From: CAITSH01 sp964385505
GTDB taxonomy: Bacteria > Pseudomonadota > Gammaproteobacteria > Burkholderiales > SG8-39
Assembly (NCBI GenBank): GCA_964385505.1
Contig: CAYLPI010000084.1
Location: 1-15,973 of the forward strand
Length of the DNA: 15,973 nucleotides
Direction of reading: 5' to 3'
Part shown: piece after piece, positions 1-7,656 of the stretch
Numbering within the stretch: the stretch's first letter is position 1
How the letters are laid out: every line of letters begins with the position of its first letter
Program-made: the position numbers and the translations under genes
The notes under the pieces: model-generated
Seen by the model: the letters and a program-made list of their open reading frames with translations, nothing else
Database searches by the model: none
What the model was told of the DNA's origin: nothing

Positions 1-1363
1 CCTGCGGGCCCTGGCCGTAGTCGGCCATGCGCACCATCAACTGCGTGTGACCCTGCGGTTGCATGCTGCCGCCCATCAGGCCGAAGCTCATCAGGGCCTC
101 GCCGTTTTTGGTGACAAAGCCGGGGATGATGGTATGGAAGGGGCGCTTGCGCGGTGCGACTTCGTTCGGGTGGCCCGGTGTCAGCACCAGTCCCGAGCCG
201 CGGTTCTGCAAACTTATGCCGGCGCCGGGCACCACCACGCCCGAGCCAAAGCCGGAAAAATTTGACTGGATCATCGATACCATCATGCCGCTTGCGTCGG
301 CGGCGGTGAGGTAAATGGTGCCGCCGCCAGGCGGTTTGCCGTAGCCGAAATTTTGCGCGCGCTTCATGTCGATGAGTCCGGCGCGGCCCTTGAGGTAGTC
401 GGCATCGAGCAGTGCTGCGGCGCTGACGTCCATGAACTTCGGGTCGGCGACAAAGCGGTTGGCATCGGCGAAGGCCAGTTTCACCGCCTCGATCTGCAGG
501 TGCACGCTGTCGGCCGAATCGACCGGATGGGACGCGACATCAAAGTGCTGCAGTATGCCCAGCGCAATCAGGCAGACGATGCCCTGGCCGTTGGGCGGGA
601 TTTCGTGGATGGTCAGGTCGCGGTAGTCCTGGCTGATGGGCTTGACCCAATCAAGGGTGTGTGCGGCGAGGTCTTCGCGCGTCATCACGCCGCCGGTAGC
701 CGCCGAGTGCGAAGCGATCATTTCCGCCAGCTCGCCTTCGTAAAAAGCCTTGCCTTTGGTGGCGGCGATTTTCGCGAGTGTTTTTCCCAGTTCCGGAAAC
801 ACGAATTTCTCGCCGGCCATCGGTGCACGGCCGTCGGGCATGAAGGCCTGGGCGAAGCCCGGTTGCACCTTGAGTTCGGGCACCTGAAAGGCCCAGCGCG
901 AGGCGACAAAGGGCGACACCAGATAGCCCTCGGTGGCATAACGAATAGCCGGCTCGAACAGTTTTTCGAAGGGTAGCTTGCCAAAGCGGCTGGACATCTC
1001 GACCCAGGCCGATACGGCGCCCGGTACGCTGATGGAGTTGGGGCCGCGTGAGGGAATGGCCTTCTGGCCCTTGAAGTATTCCGGCGTCCAGCCGGCGGGC
1101 GAGCGGCCGGAGGCGTTGAGGCCGTGCAGCTTCTTGCCGTCCCAGATCAGTGCAAAGGCGTCGCTGCCGGCGCCGTTGGAGATGGGCTCTACGACCGTCA
1201 GCGTGATGGCGGTGGTGAGCGCGGCATCGACCGCGTTGCCGCCGGCGGCGAGCGCGGACAGGCCGGCCATAGAGGCGAGCGGCTGCGAAGTCGAGACGAC
1301 GTTTTTGGCGAGCGTCGGGCGGCGCAGCGTGAGATAGGGATTGTCGAACGAGGGGATGGCCAT
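1..1363 (-). CDS. Gamma-glutamyltransferase family protein, YwrD-like, 3' end outside window
   Basis: An N-terminal nucleophile hydrolase precursor of the gamma-glutamyltransferase (GGT) family; 454 residues are visible and the C-terminus is cut by the left edge (family about 530-580). The start is ATG with AGGA five bases upstream. There is no signal peptide, so it is probably cytosolic, unlike the second GGT at 9815-11563. Visible signatures are GGNAVDAA near residue 41, the substrate-binding Arg in ASGRSP (about R87), the autoprocessing Thr in GGGTIYLT (T349), FGSGVVVPG and the GG-x-MQPQGH segment. The TIYLT form, rather than TSHLSVVD, points to the YwrD/acylase-like branch. The substrate is therefore uncertain: gamma-glutamyl peptides or another acylated amine. 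It is the last gene of an operon behind metY, but an assembly gap lies between them. The family is certain and the substrate is not. Confidence 0.9.
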   Translation of the reverse strand, partial: MAIPSFDNPYLTLRRPTLAKNVVSTSQPLASMAGLSALAAGGNAVDAALTTAITLTVVEPISNGAGSDAFALIWDGKKLHGLNASGRSPAGWTPEYFKGQKAIPSRGPNSISVPGAVSAWVEMSSRFGKLPFEKLFEPAIRYATEGYLVSPFVASRWAFQVPELKVQPGFAQAFMPDGRAPMAGEKFVFPELGKTLAKIAATKGKAFYEGELAEMIASHSAATGGVMTREDLAAHTLDWVKPISQDYRDLTIHEIPPNGQGIVCLIALGILQHFDVASHPVDSADSVHLQIEAVKLAFADANRFVADPKFMDVSAAALLDADYLKGRAGLIDMKRAQNFGYGKPPGGGTIYLTAADASGMMVSMIQSNFSGFGSGVVVPGAGISLQNRGSGLVLTPGHPNEVAPRKRPFHTIIPGFVTKNGEALMSFGLMGGSMQPQGHTQLMVRMADYGQGPQ

Positions 1364-1365
1364 GT

Positions 1366-1499
1366 GTTTCCTGTTTCCTGTTTCCNNNNNNNNNNNNNNN
1401 NNNNNNNNNNNNNNNNNNNNNNNNNNNNNNNNNNNNNNNNNNNNNNNNNNNNNNNNNNNNNNNNNNNNNNNNNNNNNNNNNNNNNGTTTCCTGTTGCCT
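1366..1499. repeat. Heptamer tandem repeat (GTTTCCT) interrupted by the assembly gap
   Basis: GTTTCCT occurs at 1366-1372 and 1373-1379, and a partial copy at 1380-1385 runs into the N-run. On the far side there is one unit at 1486-1492 and a degenerate GTTGCCT at 1493-1499. The phase suggests one continuous array whose true length is hidden by the gap. On the minus strand the unit reads AGGAAAC, which contains a Shine-Dalgarno-like AGGA. The array fills the spacer from the metY stop codon to the downstream GGT start. Confidence 0.8.
1386..1485. other. Scaffold gap, 100 N
   Basis: Exactly 100 N in a row, the conventional placeholder for a gap of unknown size. Copies of one heptamer on both sides suggest that assembly broke at a tandem repeat. 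No coding claim should cross it. Confidence 0.98.
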
Positions 1500-2802
1500 A
1501 GGATTGCTGTGATTGGTGGAGGGCCTGATCGATATCCCAGAGGATGTCGTCCAGGGTTTCGAGCCCGACCGAGATGCGGATCATGTCGGGCATGACGCCG
1601 GCCTTGGTTTGCTCGTCCTCGCTCAACTGACGGTGCGTGGTCGATGCCGGGTGAATGATCAGCGTGCGCGCGTCGCCGATGTTGGCGAGGTGGCTCATGA
1701 AGGTGGCGGCTTCGATGAATTTTTCGCCGGCCACTCTGGCGTCGCCTTTGACGCCCGCTTTTATCCCAAAGGTCATCAGGCCGCTGGCGCCCTTGGCAAG
1801 GTATTTCTGCGCCAGAGAATGGTACTTGTTGCCCGGCAGGCCGGGATAGTTGACCCAGCTCACCAGCGGATGGGCTTCAAGAAATTGCGCCACGGCGAGC
1901 GCATTGCTGCAATGCCGGTCCATGCGCACATGCAGCGTCTCCAATCCTTGCAGCAGCATCCAGGCATTAAAGGGCGACAGCGTGGCACCGAAGGTGCGCA
2001 TGGTTTCCATGCGTGCCTTCATGGTGAAGCCGAAGTCGCCGAAGGTCTCGTAAAAGCGCACGCCGTGGTAACCGCGCGACGGTTCGGTCATATCCGGGAA
2101 TTTGCCGTTGTCCCACGGAAATTTTCCCGACTCGACAATGACCCCGCCCATGCTGGTGCCGTGGCCGCCGATGTATTTGGTGGCCGAGTGCACGACGATG
2201 TCGGCACCGAATTCGATGGGGCGGCAGAGGTAGGGTGAGGCGACGGTGTTGTCGATAACGAGCGGCACGCCGGCCTCGTGCGCAATATCTGCGATGGCCG
2301 CGATGTCGGCCACGTTCATCAGCGGGTTGCCTATGGTCTCGGCGTAAAGGACCTTGGTCTTTTTGGTGATGGCGCGACGGAAATTCTCCGGGTCGTCCGG
2401 ATTGACGAATGTAGTGTTGATGCCGAGCTTGCGGAAACTGACCTCGAACAGCGAGTAGGTGCCGCCGTACAGCGTCGATGCAGAGACGATTTCATCGCCC
2501 TGCTGGCACAGCGCCAGCAGCGCCGTCATCTCGGCTGCCTGGCCGGTGGCGGCGGCCAGCGCGGCGCGGCCGCCTTCGAGCGCCGCCATGCGCTCCTCAA
2601 ACACCGCTGTAGTCGGATTGGACAGCCGCGTATAGACGTTGCCGAAAGTCTGCAGGTTAAAGAGGCTCGCCGCGTGCTCGGCCGAATCGAAAACAAAGGA
2701 CGTGGTCTGGTACAGCGGCACCGCGCGGGCGCCGGTGGCCGGGTCGGGTACCTGGCCGGCGTGCAGCGTCAGCGTTTCGATGCCGAATTTGCGGTCAGCC
2801 AC
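1498..2802 (-). CDS. metY: O-acetylhomoserine aminocarboxypropyltransferase (sulfhydrylase)
   Basis: A PLP enzyme of the Cys/Met-metabolism family. It converts O-acetyl-L-homoserine plus sulfide to homocysteine in direct sulfhydrylation for methionine synthesis. It has 434 residues, the usual MetY length, which is longer than MetB or MetC. Visible landmarks are TLHAGQ near residue 13, YTRLSNPTT (57-65), LYGGTY (111-116), the cofactor Asp in VIDNT (D184) and the Schiff-base lysine in SATKYIGGHG (K209). The C-terminus has HPASTTH and RISVGLE. The start is GTG, with GGAA about eight bases upstream. It overlaps the preceding channel gene by 8 bp, so translational coupling is likely. The TAG stop lies inside a degenerate copy of the heptamer repeat. 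Family assignment is very secure; a preference for acetyl- rather than succinyl-homoserine is inferred from subfamily resemblance. Confidence 0.95.
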   Translation of the reverse strand: MADRKFGIETLTLHAGQVPDPATGARAVPLYQTTSFVFDSAEHAASLFNLQTFGNVYTRLSNPTTAVFEERMAALEGGRAALAAATGQAAEMTALLALCQQGDEIVSASTLYGGTYSLFEVSFRKLGINTTFVNPDDPENFRRAITKKTKVLYAETIGNPLMNVADIAAIADIAHEAGVPLVIDNTVASPYLCRPIEFGADIVVHSATKYIGGHGTSMGGVIVESGKFPWDNGKFPDMTEPSRGYHGVRFYETFGDFGFTMKARMETMRTFGATLSPFNAWMLLQGLETLHVRMDRHCSNALAVAQFLEAHPLVSWVNYPGLPGNKYHSLAQKYLAKGASGLMTFGIKAGVKGDARVAGEKFIEAATFMSHLANIGDARTLIIHPASTTHRQLSEDEQTKAGVMPDMIRISVGLETLDDILWDIDQALHQSQQS

Positions 2803-3643
2803 GGGATTTTTCCGATTGATCCGGTTTCATGCCGCGGCGGTAGATGAGGTGATAGACCAGTGCCACCAGCACGCTGCCGCCGAGGACGTTGCCGGCGATG
2901 ACCACGGCGAGGTTGATCAGCATGTGGCTCGCGTCTATCGCGGCGGCGCCCGGCAGGTCCAGCGGCGCGCCGGCTTGTTGCAGCATGGCGAGCGGGAAAA
3001 AGTACATGTTGGCGATGCTGTGCTCGAAGCCCGCGGCAACGAAGGCGGAAACCGGGAATATCACGGCGATGAACTTGTCGGTGACGCTGCGGCAGGCGAA
3101 GGACATCCATACCGCCATGCAAACCAGAATGTTGCACAGTACGCCGCGAAAAAACGCCTCGGTCAGCGGCAGCGCCGCCTTGGCCGCGGCGATTTTCACC
3201 GCCTGGGCGGCGACCCCGCCGCCGTTCATGCCAAGGTGACCCGACAGGTACACCAGCAGCGCAAGTCCGGCGGCGCCGGCAAAATTCGCCAGGCAGACGA
3301 GCGTCCAGTTTTTCAGCACCTCCGCGGTGGAGAGCTTGCCCTCGGCCCAGGCCATGGCCAGCAGGTTGTTGCCGGTGAACAATTCCGCGCCGGCCACCAC
3401 CACCAGCAGCAGGCCGAGCGAAAAGCATATGCCGCCGAGCACGCGGCTGGCGGCAAATCCCAGCGTCGTGTCGCTGGTGACCAGCGTGAAATACAGCGAG
3501 CCCAGGCCGATGAAGGCGCCGGCGAGCATGCCCAGCATCACGACCGCCAGCACCGGCTGGCGCGCCTTGGCGACACCGATGTTCTCGATGCGCTCGGCAA
3601 TCTCGCGCGGCGAGTAGGCGTCCAGTGTGACGCTGTCACTCAT
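2795..3643 (-). CDS. Formate/nitrite transporter (FNT) family channel
   Basis: A pentameric inner-membrane channel for small monovalent anions (FocA/NirC/hydrosulfide family), 282 residues with six hydrophobic segments. It shows the FNT signature GAELFTGN (85-92), the conserved pore lysine (about K155), the second signature region GVLCNILVCMA (168-178) and the pore histidine in GFEHSIANM (H208). The ATG at 3643 is preferred over the upstream ATG at 3844: it gives a normal FNT N-terminus (YSPREIAERIE) and an ATGA overlap with the upstream gene stop. It overlaps metY by 8 bp. The substrate cannot be read from sequence. Formate or nitrite are the default options, but the position directly before a sulfide-consuming enzyme makes hydrosulfide a reasonable alternative (inference). 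Confidence 0.93.
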   Translation of the reverse strand: MSDSVTLDAYSPREIAERIENIGVAKARQPVLAVVMLGMLAGAFIGLGSLYFTLVTSDTTLGFAASRVLGGICFSLGLLLVVVAGAELFTGNNLLAMAWAEGKLSTAEVLKNWTLVCLANFAGAAGLALLVYLSGHLGMNGGGVAAQAVKIAAAKAALPLTEAFFRGVLCNILVCMAVWMSFACRSVTDKFIAVIFPVSAFVAAGFEHSIANMYFFPLAMLQQAGAPLDLPGAAAIDASHMLINLAVVIAGNVLGGSVLVALVYHLIYRRGMKPDQSEKSRG

Positions 3644-4146
3644 TGCCGGGAAGCGTTTGTCGCGGGCGGCGGCATCATCGCCGGCCGCCTGGCGGAGATC
3701 ACGCCGGTATTGACGCCGCACCAGTTGAGGCCGCCGAACAAGCGCCCGTGTTCTATTTTCACGCAGCGGTCCATCACGCTGTCCATGCCAGAGGCGCGCA
3801 CTTTGGCATCGGCCTCGAGGTTGAGCACACCGATTTGCTGCCACAACACCCTGGCGCCGATGGCGATGGCGTCTTCTGCGATGGGCATGATGTCGGATGC
3901 CTTGCGAAAGCAGTCGACCATGTCGATCGTGACTGCGATTTTTTCCGGGATATCGCGCAGCGACTTGTACGATTTCTGGCCGAGAATTTCCGCGTAACGC
4001 GGATTGACCGGGATCACCGTGTAGCCGTGCTCGAGCATGTATTTCGCGGCGAAGTAGCTGGGACGGAACCAGTCGCCCGACAGCCCCACCACGGCGATGG
4101 TGCGGCTTTGCCCGAGGATGCGGCGCAGCGTGGGGATGTCTGACAT
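3640..4146 (-). CDS. CoA-binding domain protein (YccU family)
   Basis: A small Rossmann-type CoA-binding protein of 168 residues. Visible signatures are AVVGLSGDWFRPS (18-30), HGYTVIPVNPRY (40-51), GQKSYKSLRDIP (56-67), IDMVDCFRK (74-82), GARVLWQQIGV (97-107) and MDRCVKIEHGRL (125-136). These match the CoA-binding domain also found in the succinyl-CoA synthetase alpha subunit, but without a catalytic module. The C-terminal part NWCGVNTGVISARR is typical of proteobacterial members; the Pro-rich last 14 residues look like a local extension. The start ATG at 4146 is chosen because the motif begins at residue 17; an upstream in-frame extension (to 4542) lies antisense to the TPP gene and is rejected. 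Its biochemical role is unknown. It overlaps the FNT gene by 4 bp (ATGA) and heads the operon. Confidence 0.9.
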   Translation of the reverse strand: MSDIPTLRRILGQSRTIAVVGLSGDWFRPSYFAAKYMLEHGYTVIPVNPRYAEILGQKSYKSLRDIPEKIAVTIDMVDCFRKASDIMPIAEDAIAIGARVLWQQIGVLNLEADAKVRASGMDSVMDRCVKIEHGRLFGGLNWCGVNTGVISARRPAMMPPPATNASRQ

Positions 4147-4266
4147 AATTATCGGCGACGCAGAATGGGGCGGTGCAGTTCGAGACCCGTTTTCAATACG
4201 CCAATAATAACGCATAGCCGGGACCCGACCCGAAGCCATGCCAACCCTGAATGAGCCCAATCCCTT

Positions 4267-5949
4267 ATGGCAAACGAACTCAAGCCCCGCACCGGTGGGC
4301 AACTCATTGTCGATGCGCTGCGCGTGCACGGTGTCGATACCGCCTTTTGCGTGCCCGGTGAGAGTTATCTGGCGGTGCTCGATGCGCTCTACGATGCGCG
4401 CGAGGACATCAAGCTGGTGGTGGCTCGCCAGGACGGCGGCGCGTCTTACATGGCCGAGGCCTGGGCCAAGACCACCGGCCGGCCGGGTGTTTGTTTTGTC
4501 ACGCGCGGCCCGGGTGCGACCAATGCATCCATAGGCGTGCACACCGCATTCCAGGATTCAACGCCGATGATTTTGTTCATCGGCCAGGTCGGCAATGATT
4601 TTGTCGAACGCGAAGCCTTCCAGGAAATGGACTACCGCCGCATGTTCGGTGAAATGGCCAAGTGGGTGGCGCAGATCGACCGCGCCGAGCGCATTCCCGA
4701 ATACGTCAACCACGCCTTCCAGGTCGCCACCTCCGGCCGCCCCGGTCCGGTGGTGCTGGCGCTGCCCGAGGACATGCTGATCCAGACCGCCGTGGTGGCC
4801 GATACCGCGCGTTACCAGGTGGTGCAGGCTTCGCCGGCGCCGGCCGACATGGCGCGCCTGCGCTCGGCGCTGCAGGGGGCCAAACGCCCCTTGCTGATGC
4901 TCGGCGGCACGGTATGGACGAGCGCGGCCTGCGCCGACATCGCGCGCTTTGCCGAGGCTGCGGGCCTGCCGGTGAGCTGCGCTTTTCGCTTCCAGGATTT
5001 GTACGACAACCGCCGCGAGCACTATGTCGGCGATGTCGGCATCGGCCCCAACCCCAAGCTGGCGCAGCGCGTGCGCGACGCCGACCTGTTGCTGGTGGTG
5101 GGGCCGCGTCTGGGCGAGATGACCACGGGCGGCTACACGCTGATCGAAGCGCCCTGCCCGAAGCAGCGCCTGATTCACGTCCATGCCGGTGCCGAGGAAC
5201 TGGGGCGTGTGTACCAGGGCGAGTTGCTGATCAACTCGGGCATGCCGCAGTTCGCCGCCGCCGCGGCGCAACTCAAGATCGACGGCAGCCCCTGGAAAGA
5301 CTGGCTGGCCGGCGCGCGCGCCGATTACCTCGCATGGAACGACGAGCCCGCGGCCATTCCGGGCAAGATGCAGATGGGAGACGCCATCGTCTGGTTGCGC
5401 GATCGCCTGCCGGCTGACAGCATCCTCACCACCGGTGCCGGTAATTTCAGCGGCTTTGTGCAGCGCTACTACCGTTTTACCGGCCTGCGCACGCAGGTGG
5501 CGCCGACCAACGGCTCCATGGGTTACGGCGTGCCGGCCGGCGTGGCGGCGAAGATCGCGCATCCGGATCGCGTCGTCGTATCGTTTAACGGCGACGGCGA
5601 TTTTTTGATGAACGGCCAGGAAATCGCCACTGCGGTGCAGTTTGGCGCCAACGTGATTTTTGTCGTCGTCAACAACAGCATGTACGGCACCATTCGCATG
5701 CACCAGGAGCGCGAGTACCCGGCACGCGTGCACGGCACCGCCCTCGTCAACCCGGACTTCGCCGCATTCGCACGCGCCTTCGGCCTGCATGGTGAAACGG
5801 TCGATGCAACGGCAGACTTCGCGCCGGCCTTTGAGCGCGCACTGGCGGCAGGCAAGCCGGCGCTGATTGAAGTGAGAATCGATCCGCAGGCGATTACCAC
5901 GACAACGACGCTGGATGCGATCCGCAGCAAGGCCAAGCAGACGCGTTGA
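4267..5949 (+). CDS. Thiamine pyrophosphate-binding protein, acetolactate synthase-like
   Basis: A ThDP enzyme of the IlvB/benzoylformate decarboxylase superfamily, 560 residues with the usual PYR, central and PP domains. The PYR domain (about 8-175) has VPGESYLAVLDAL, GRPGVCFVTRGPGATNA and HTAFQDSTPMI. The PP domain carries the metal/ThDP motif from GDG (442-444) to NN (469-470) with 24 residues between. The position normally held by the catalytic Glu that activates the ThDP aminopyrimidine (RQEGGA in relatives) reads RQDGGA, giving Asp56. The codon is GAC, so this is not a translation ambiguity. There is no FAD-specific evidence for a true acetohydroxyacid synthase, so the reaction is unassigned (a 2-oxoacid decarboxylase or carboligase). 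The start has only a weak ribosome site; no better in-frame start exists. Divergent from the CoA-binding/FNT/metY operon. Confidence 0.93.
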   Translation: MANELKPRTGGQLIVDALRVHGVDTAFCVPGESYLAVLDALYDAREDIKLVVARQDGGASYMAEAWAKTTGRPGVCFVTRGPGATNASIGVHTAFQDSTPMILFIGQVGNDFVEREAFQEMDYRRMFGEMAKWVAQIDRAERIPEYVNHAFQVATSGRPGPVVLALPEDMLIQTAVVADTARYQVVQASPAPADMARLRSALQGAKRPLLMLGGTVWTSAACADIARFAEAAGLPVSCAFRFQDLYDNRREHYVGDVGIGPNPKLAQRVRDADLLLVVGPRLGEMTTGGYTLIEAPCPKQRLIHVHAGAEELGRVYQGELLINSGMPQFAAAAAQLKIDGSPWKDWLAGARADYLAWNDEPAAIPGKMQMGDAIVWLRDRLPADSILTTGAGNFSGFVQRYYRFTGLRTQVAPTNGSMGYGVPAGVAAKIAHPDRVVVSFNGDGDFLMNGQEIATAVQFGANVIFVVVNNSMYGTIRMHQEREYPARVHGTALVNPDFAAFARAFGLHGETVDATADFAPAFERALAAGKPALIEVRIDPQAITTTTTLDAIRSKAKQTR

Positions 5950-5970
5950 GTGGCGGTCAAGACACGGCGC

Positions 5971-6050
5971 TGTCATCCCGAGTGAAACGAGGGATCTGCT
6001 TTTCGTTTTCAGCCAAAGCAGATTCCTCGGGCTATACCCTTGGAATGACA
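5971..6050. repeat. Large imperfect palindromic intergenic repeat
   Basis: The left arm begins TGTCATCCCGAG at 5971 and runs to about 6004 (GATCTGCTTTT). The right arm, about 6014-6050, is its imperfect reverse complement ending GGAATGACA. A short AT-rich loop lies between. It occupies the spacer between the convergent TPP gene and gltL, so the transcript can fold from either direction and may help end both. Its style (TGTCAT-CCGAG...GAGG-ATCTGC) resembles dispersed intergenic repeats that I recall from other proteobacteria, but copy number cannot be checked here. Confidence 0.75.
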
Positions 6051-6082
6051 ACTCGTTTTTAAGCGGATCCTAAGCCGCAGAT

Positions 6083-6811
6083 TTAGTGGTGCAATATCTT
6101 CGACAAGAACTGCACCGCGCGCTCCGAGCGCGGCTTGCCGAAAAAGTCGTCCTTTTGCGCGTCCTCGACGATTTCGCCGCGGTCCATGAATATCACGCGG
6201 TTGGCAACGGTGCGGGCAAAGCCCATCTCATGCGTGACGCACATCATGGTCATGCCGTCCTTGGCGAGGCCGACCATCACGTCGAGCACCTCGTTGATCA
6301 TTTCCGGGTCGAGCGCCGAGGTCGGCTCGTCGAACAGCATGGCAATGGGGTCCATCGACAGCGCGCGGGCGATGGCGACGCGCTGCTGCTGGCCGCCCGA
6401 CAACTGGCCGGGAAATTTGTCCTTTTGCGCGATCAGGCCGACGCGGTCGAGGTATTTGAGGCCGCGTTCATTGGCTTCGTCCTGCGCACGGCCCAGCACC
6501 TTGACCTGGGCGAGGCTGAGGTTCTCGCGTATCGACAGGTGCGGGAACAACTCGAAGTTCTGGAACACCATGCCGATGCGCGCGCGCAGTTTGGGCAGGT
6601 TGGTCTTCGGATCACCGACCGACACGCCATCGACGGTGATTTCGCCCTTCTGGAAGGGTTCGAGCGCGTTGACGCACTTGATCAGCGTCGATTTGCCCGA
6701 TCCGGACGGGCCGCACACCACGACCACCTCGCCCTTGGCGACGCTGGTGGTGCAATTGGTCAGCACCTGGAAGCTGCCGTACCACTTGCTTATATCTTTT
6801 ATCTCAATCAT
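6083..6811 (-). CDS. gltL: Glutamate/aspartate ABC transporter ATP-binding protein
   Basis: The cytoplasmic ATPase of a polar amino-acid importer, 242 residues, full length for the GltL/GlnQ family. The order of motifs is Walker A GPSGSGKST (34-42), Q-loop in VFQNFELFPH (Q84), ABC signature LSGGQQQR (137-144), Walker B AMLFDEPTSAL (157-167) and the switch histidine in CVTHEMGFAR (H194). The ATG at 6811 has GAGGA eight bases upstream. It is the last gene of the minus-strand gltIJKL cluster, separated from gltK by 137 bp. That spacer holds a small ORF repeating the first residues of GltL and a GC-rich palindrome. Naming rests on co-localisation with a clear GltI homologue. Confidence 0.95.
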   Translation of the reverse strand: MIEIKDISKWYGSFQVLTNCTTSVAKGEVVVVCGPSGSGKSTLIKCVNALEPFQKGEITVDGVSVGDPKTNLPKLRARIGMVFQNFELFPHLSIRENLSLAQVKVLGRAQDEANERGLKYLDRVGLIAQKDKFPGQLSGGQQQRVAIARALSMDPIAMLFDEPTSALDPEMINEVLDVMVGLAKDGMTMMCVTHEMGFARTVANRVIFMDRGEIVEDAQKDDFFGKPRSERAVQFLSKILHH

Positions 6812-6899
6812 GGCTGCCGTCCTCGACGAATCGGAATTGGGGGATACACAAGGGGGCGTCGCCCCCTTGTTCCATTACCATGTCTTTGATTTCAATCAT
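6804..6899 (-). CDS. 31-residue upstream ORF starting with a duplicate GltL N-terminus
   Basis: This ORF starts ATGATTGAAATCAAAGA, encoding MIEIKD, the same six residues that begin GltL (MIEIKD) 88 bp downstream. It has a good ribosome site, AAGGA seven bases before the ATG, and its TGA stop overlaps the true gltL start (stop 6804-6806, gltL ATG 6809-6811). It contains the palindrome at 6848-6870. It may be a translated leader that couples gltK to gltL translation, or a scar left when a short sequence was inserted next to the original start with duplication of the 5' end. No protein family is recognised. Confidence 0.45.
   Translation of the reverse strand: MIEIKDMVMEQGGDAPLCIPQFRFVEDGSHD
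6848..6870. repeat. Perfect GC-rich palindrome between gltK and gltL
   Basis: Eleven-base arms, ACAAGGGGGCG (6848-6858) and CGCCCCCTTGT (6860-6870), meet around a single T. As RNA this gives a very tight hairpin. No U-tract follows on either strand, so it is not a standard intrinsic terminator. It could slow ribosomes or protect the mRNA end, or be part of an inserted palindromic unit. Confidence 0.7.
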
Positions 6900-6948
6900 G
6901 ACGTTTTCCTTGAGTGCGTAACTTTTGGCGAATCATCGAATCTGCGAT

Positions 6949-7641
6949 TCAGCGAACAATTGCAATCCGGTTCTGCAGGCGCTTGACCAGAATCGACAGG
7001 CTGTAGCAGATGACGAAATAGACGAGGGCGACAAACAGGTACATCTCGACCAGGCGGCCGTCGCGCTGCGCCACCTTGGATGCGGCGCCGACAAAGTCGG
7101 TGATCGACAGCACATAGACGAGGGACACGTCCTGAAAGAGGATGATGGTCTGCGTCAGCAGCACCGGCAGCATGTTGCGAAAGGCCTGCGGCAGCACGAT
7201 GGACTGCATGGTCTGCCAGTAGTTGAGGCCGAGCGCATAGCCGGCCGAGACCTGGCCGCGCGGAATCGACTGGATACCGGCGCGCATGATTTCGCAGTAG
7301 TAACAGGCCTCGAACAAAATGAAAGTGATCAGCGACGAGGTGAAGGCGCCGACCTTGATCGGCGTCGGCGATCCGATGATCCAGGCGCCGATGTAGGGCA
7401 CCAGAAAGTAGAACCAGAAGATAACCAGCAGGAGCGGTACCGAGCGCAGCAGGTTGACATAGGTGCCTGCGGCAAAGGACAGCGGCTTGATCGACGACAG
7501 GCGCATCATCGCCAACAGCGTGCCGAATATGATGCCCCCGACCATGGCCAGTGCCGTCAGGTACACGGTGAAGGCCATGCCGTCGAAAAAAAGGTACTTC
7601 CAGGAGCGCTGGATGACGTCGAAATCGAAATTGGCGAACAT
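6949..7641 (-). CDS. gltK: Glutamate/aspartate ABC transporter permease
   Basis: An inner-membrane permease of the His/Glu/Gln/Arg/opine (HEAT) class, 230 residues. It has an N-terminal hydrophobic segment (AFTVYLTALAMVGGIIFG), the conserved LLRSVPLLLVIFWFYFLVP motif near residues 64-82, and the EAA-type cytoplasmic loop that contacts the ATPase (GYALGLNYWQTMQSIVLPQ). It also has late transmembrane helices ending in KRLQNRIAIV. Start ATG at 7641, 15 bp after the gltJ stop. It forms a heterodimeric pore with GltJ. The family is clear; the gltK name follows from gene order and GltI identity. Confidence 0.93.
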   Translation of the reverse strand: MFANFDFDVIQRSWKYLFFDGMAFTVYLTALAMVGGIIFGTLLAMMRLSSIKPLSFAAGTYVNLLRSVPLLLVIFWFYFLVPYIGAWIIGSPTPIKVGAFTSSLITFILFEACYYCEIMRAGIQSIPRGQVSAGYALGLNYWQTMQSIVLPQAFRNMLPVLLTQTIILFQDVSLVYVLSITDFVGAASKVAQRDGRLVEMYLFVALVYFVICYSLSILVKRLQNRIAIVR

Positions 7642-7656
7642 GCTCGTCGTCTCCCG

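Noticed and set aside
1124..1595. Open frames reading through the N-run
   Set aside because: They depend on unknown bases in the gap and lie antisense to the GGT and metY genes.
2639..3997. Plus-strand open frame of 452 codons
   Set aside because: Antisense to metY, the FNT channel and the CoA-binding gene; Gln/His/Arg-rich composition and no motif.
4147..4266. Promoters between the divergent CoA-binding and ThDP genes
   Set aside because: AATAAT-like and TTGGCA-like hexamers are present but none pair at 16-18 bp with a convincing partner, so no promoter is claimed.
4558..6051. Minus-strand open frame of 497 codons
   Set aside because: Antisense shadow of the ThDP enzyme; its first residues come from the palindromic repeat.
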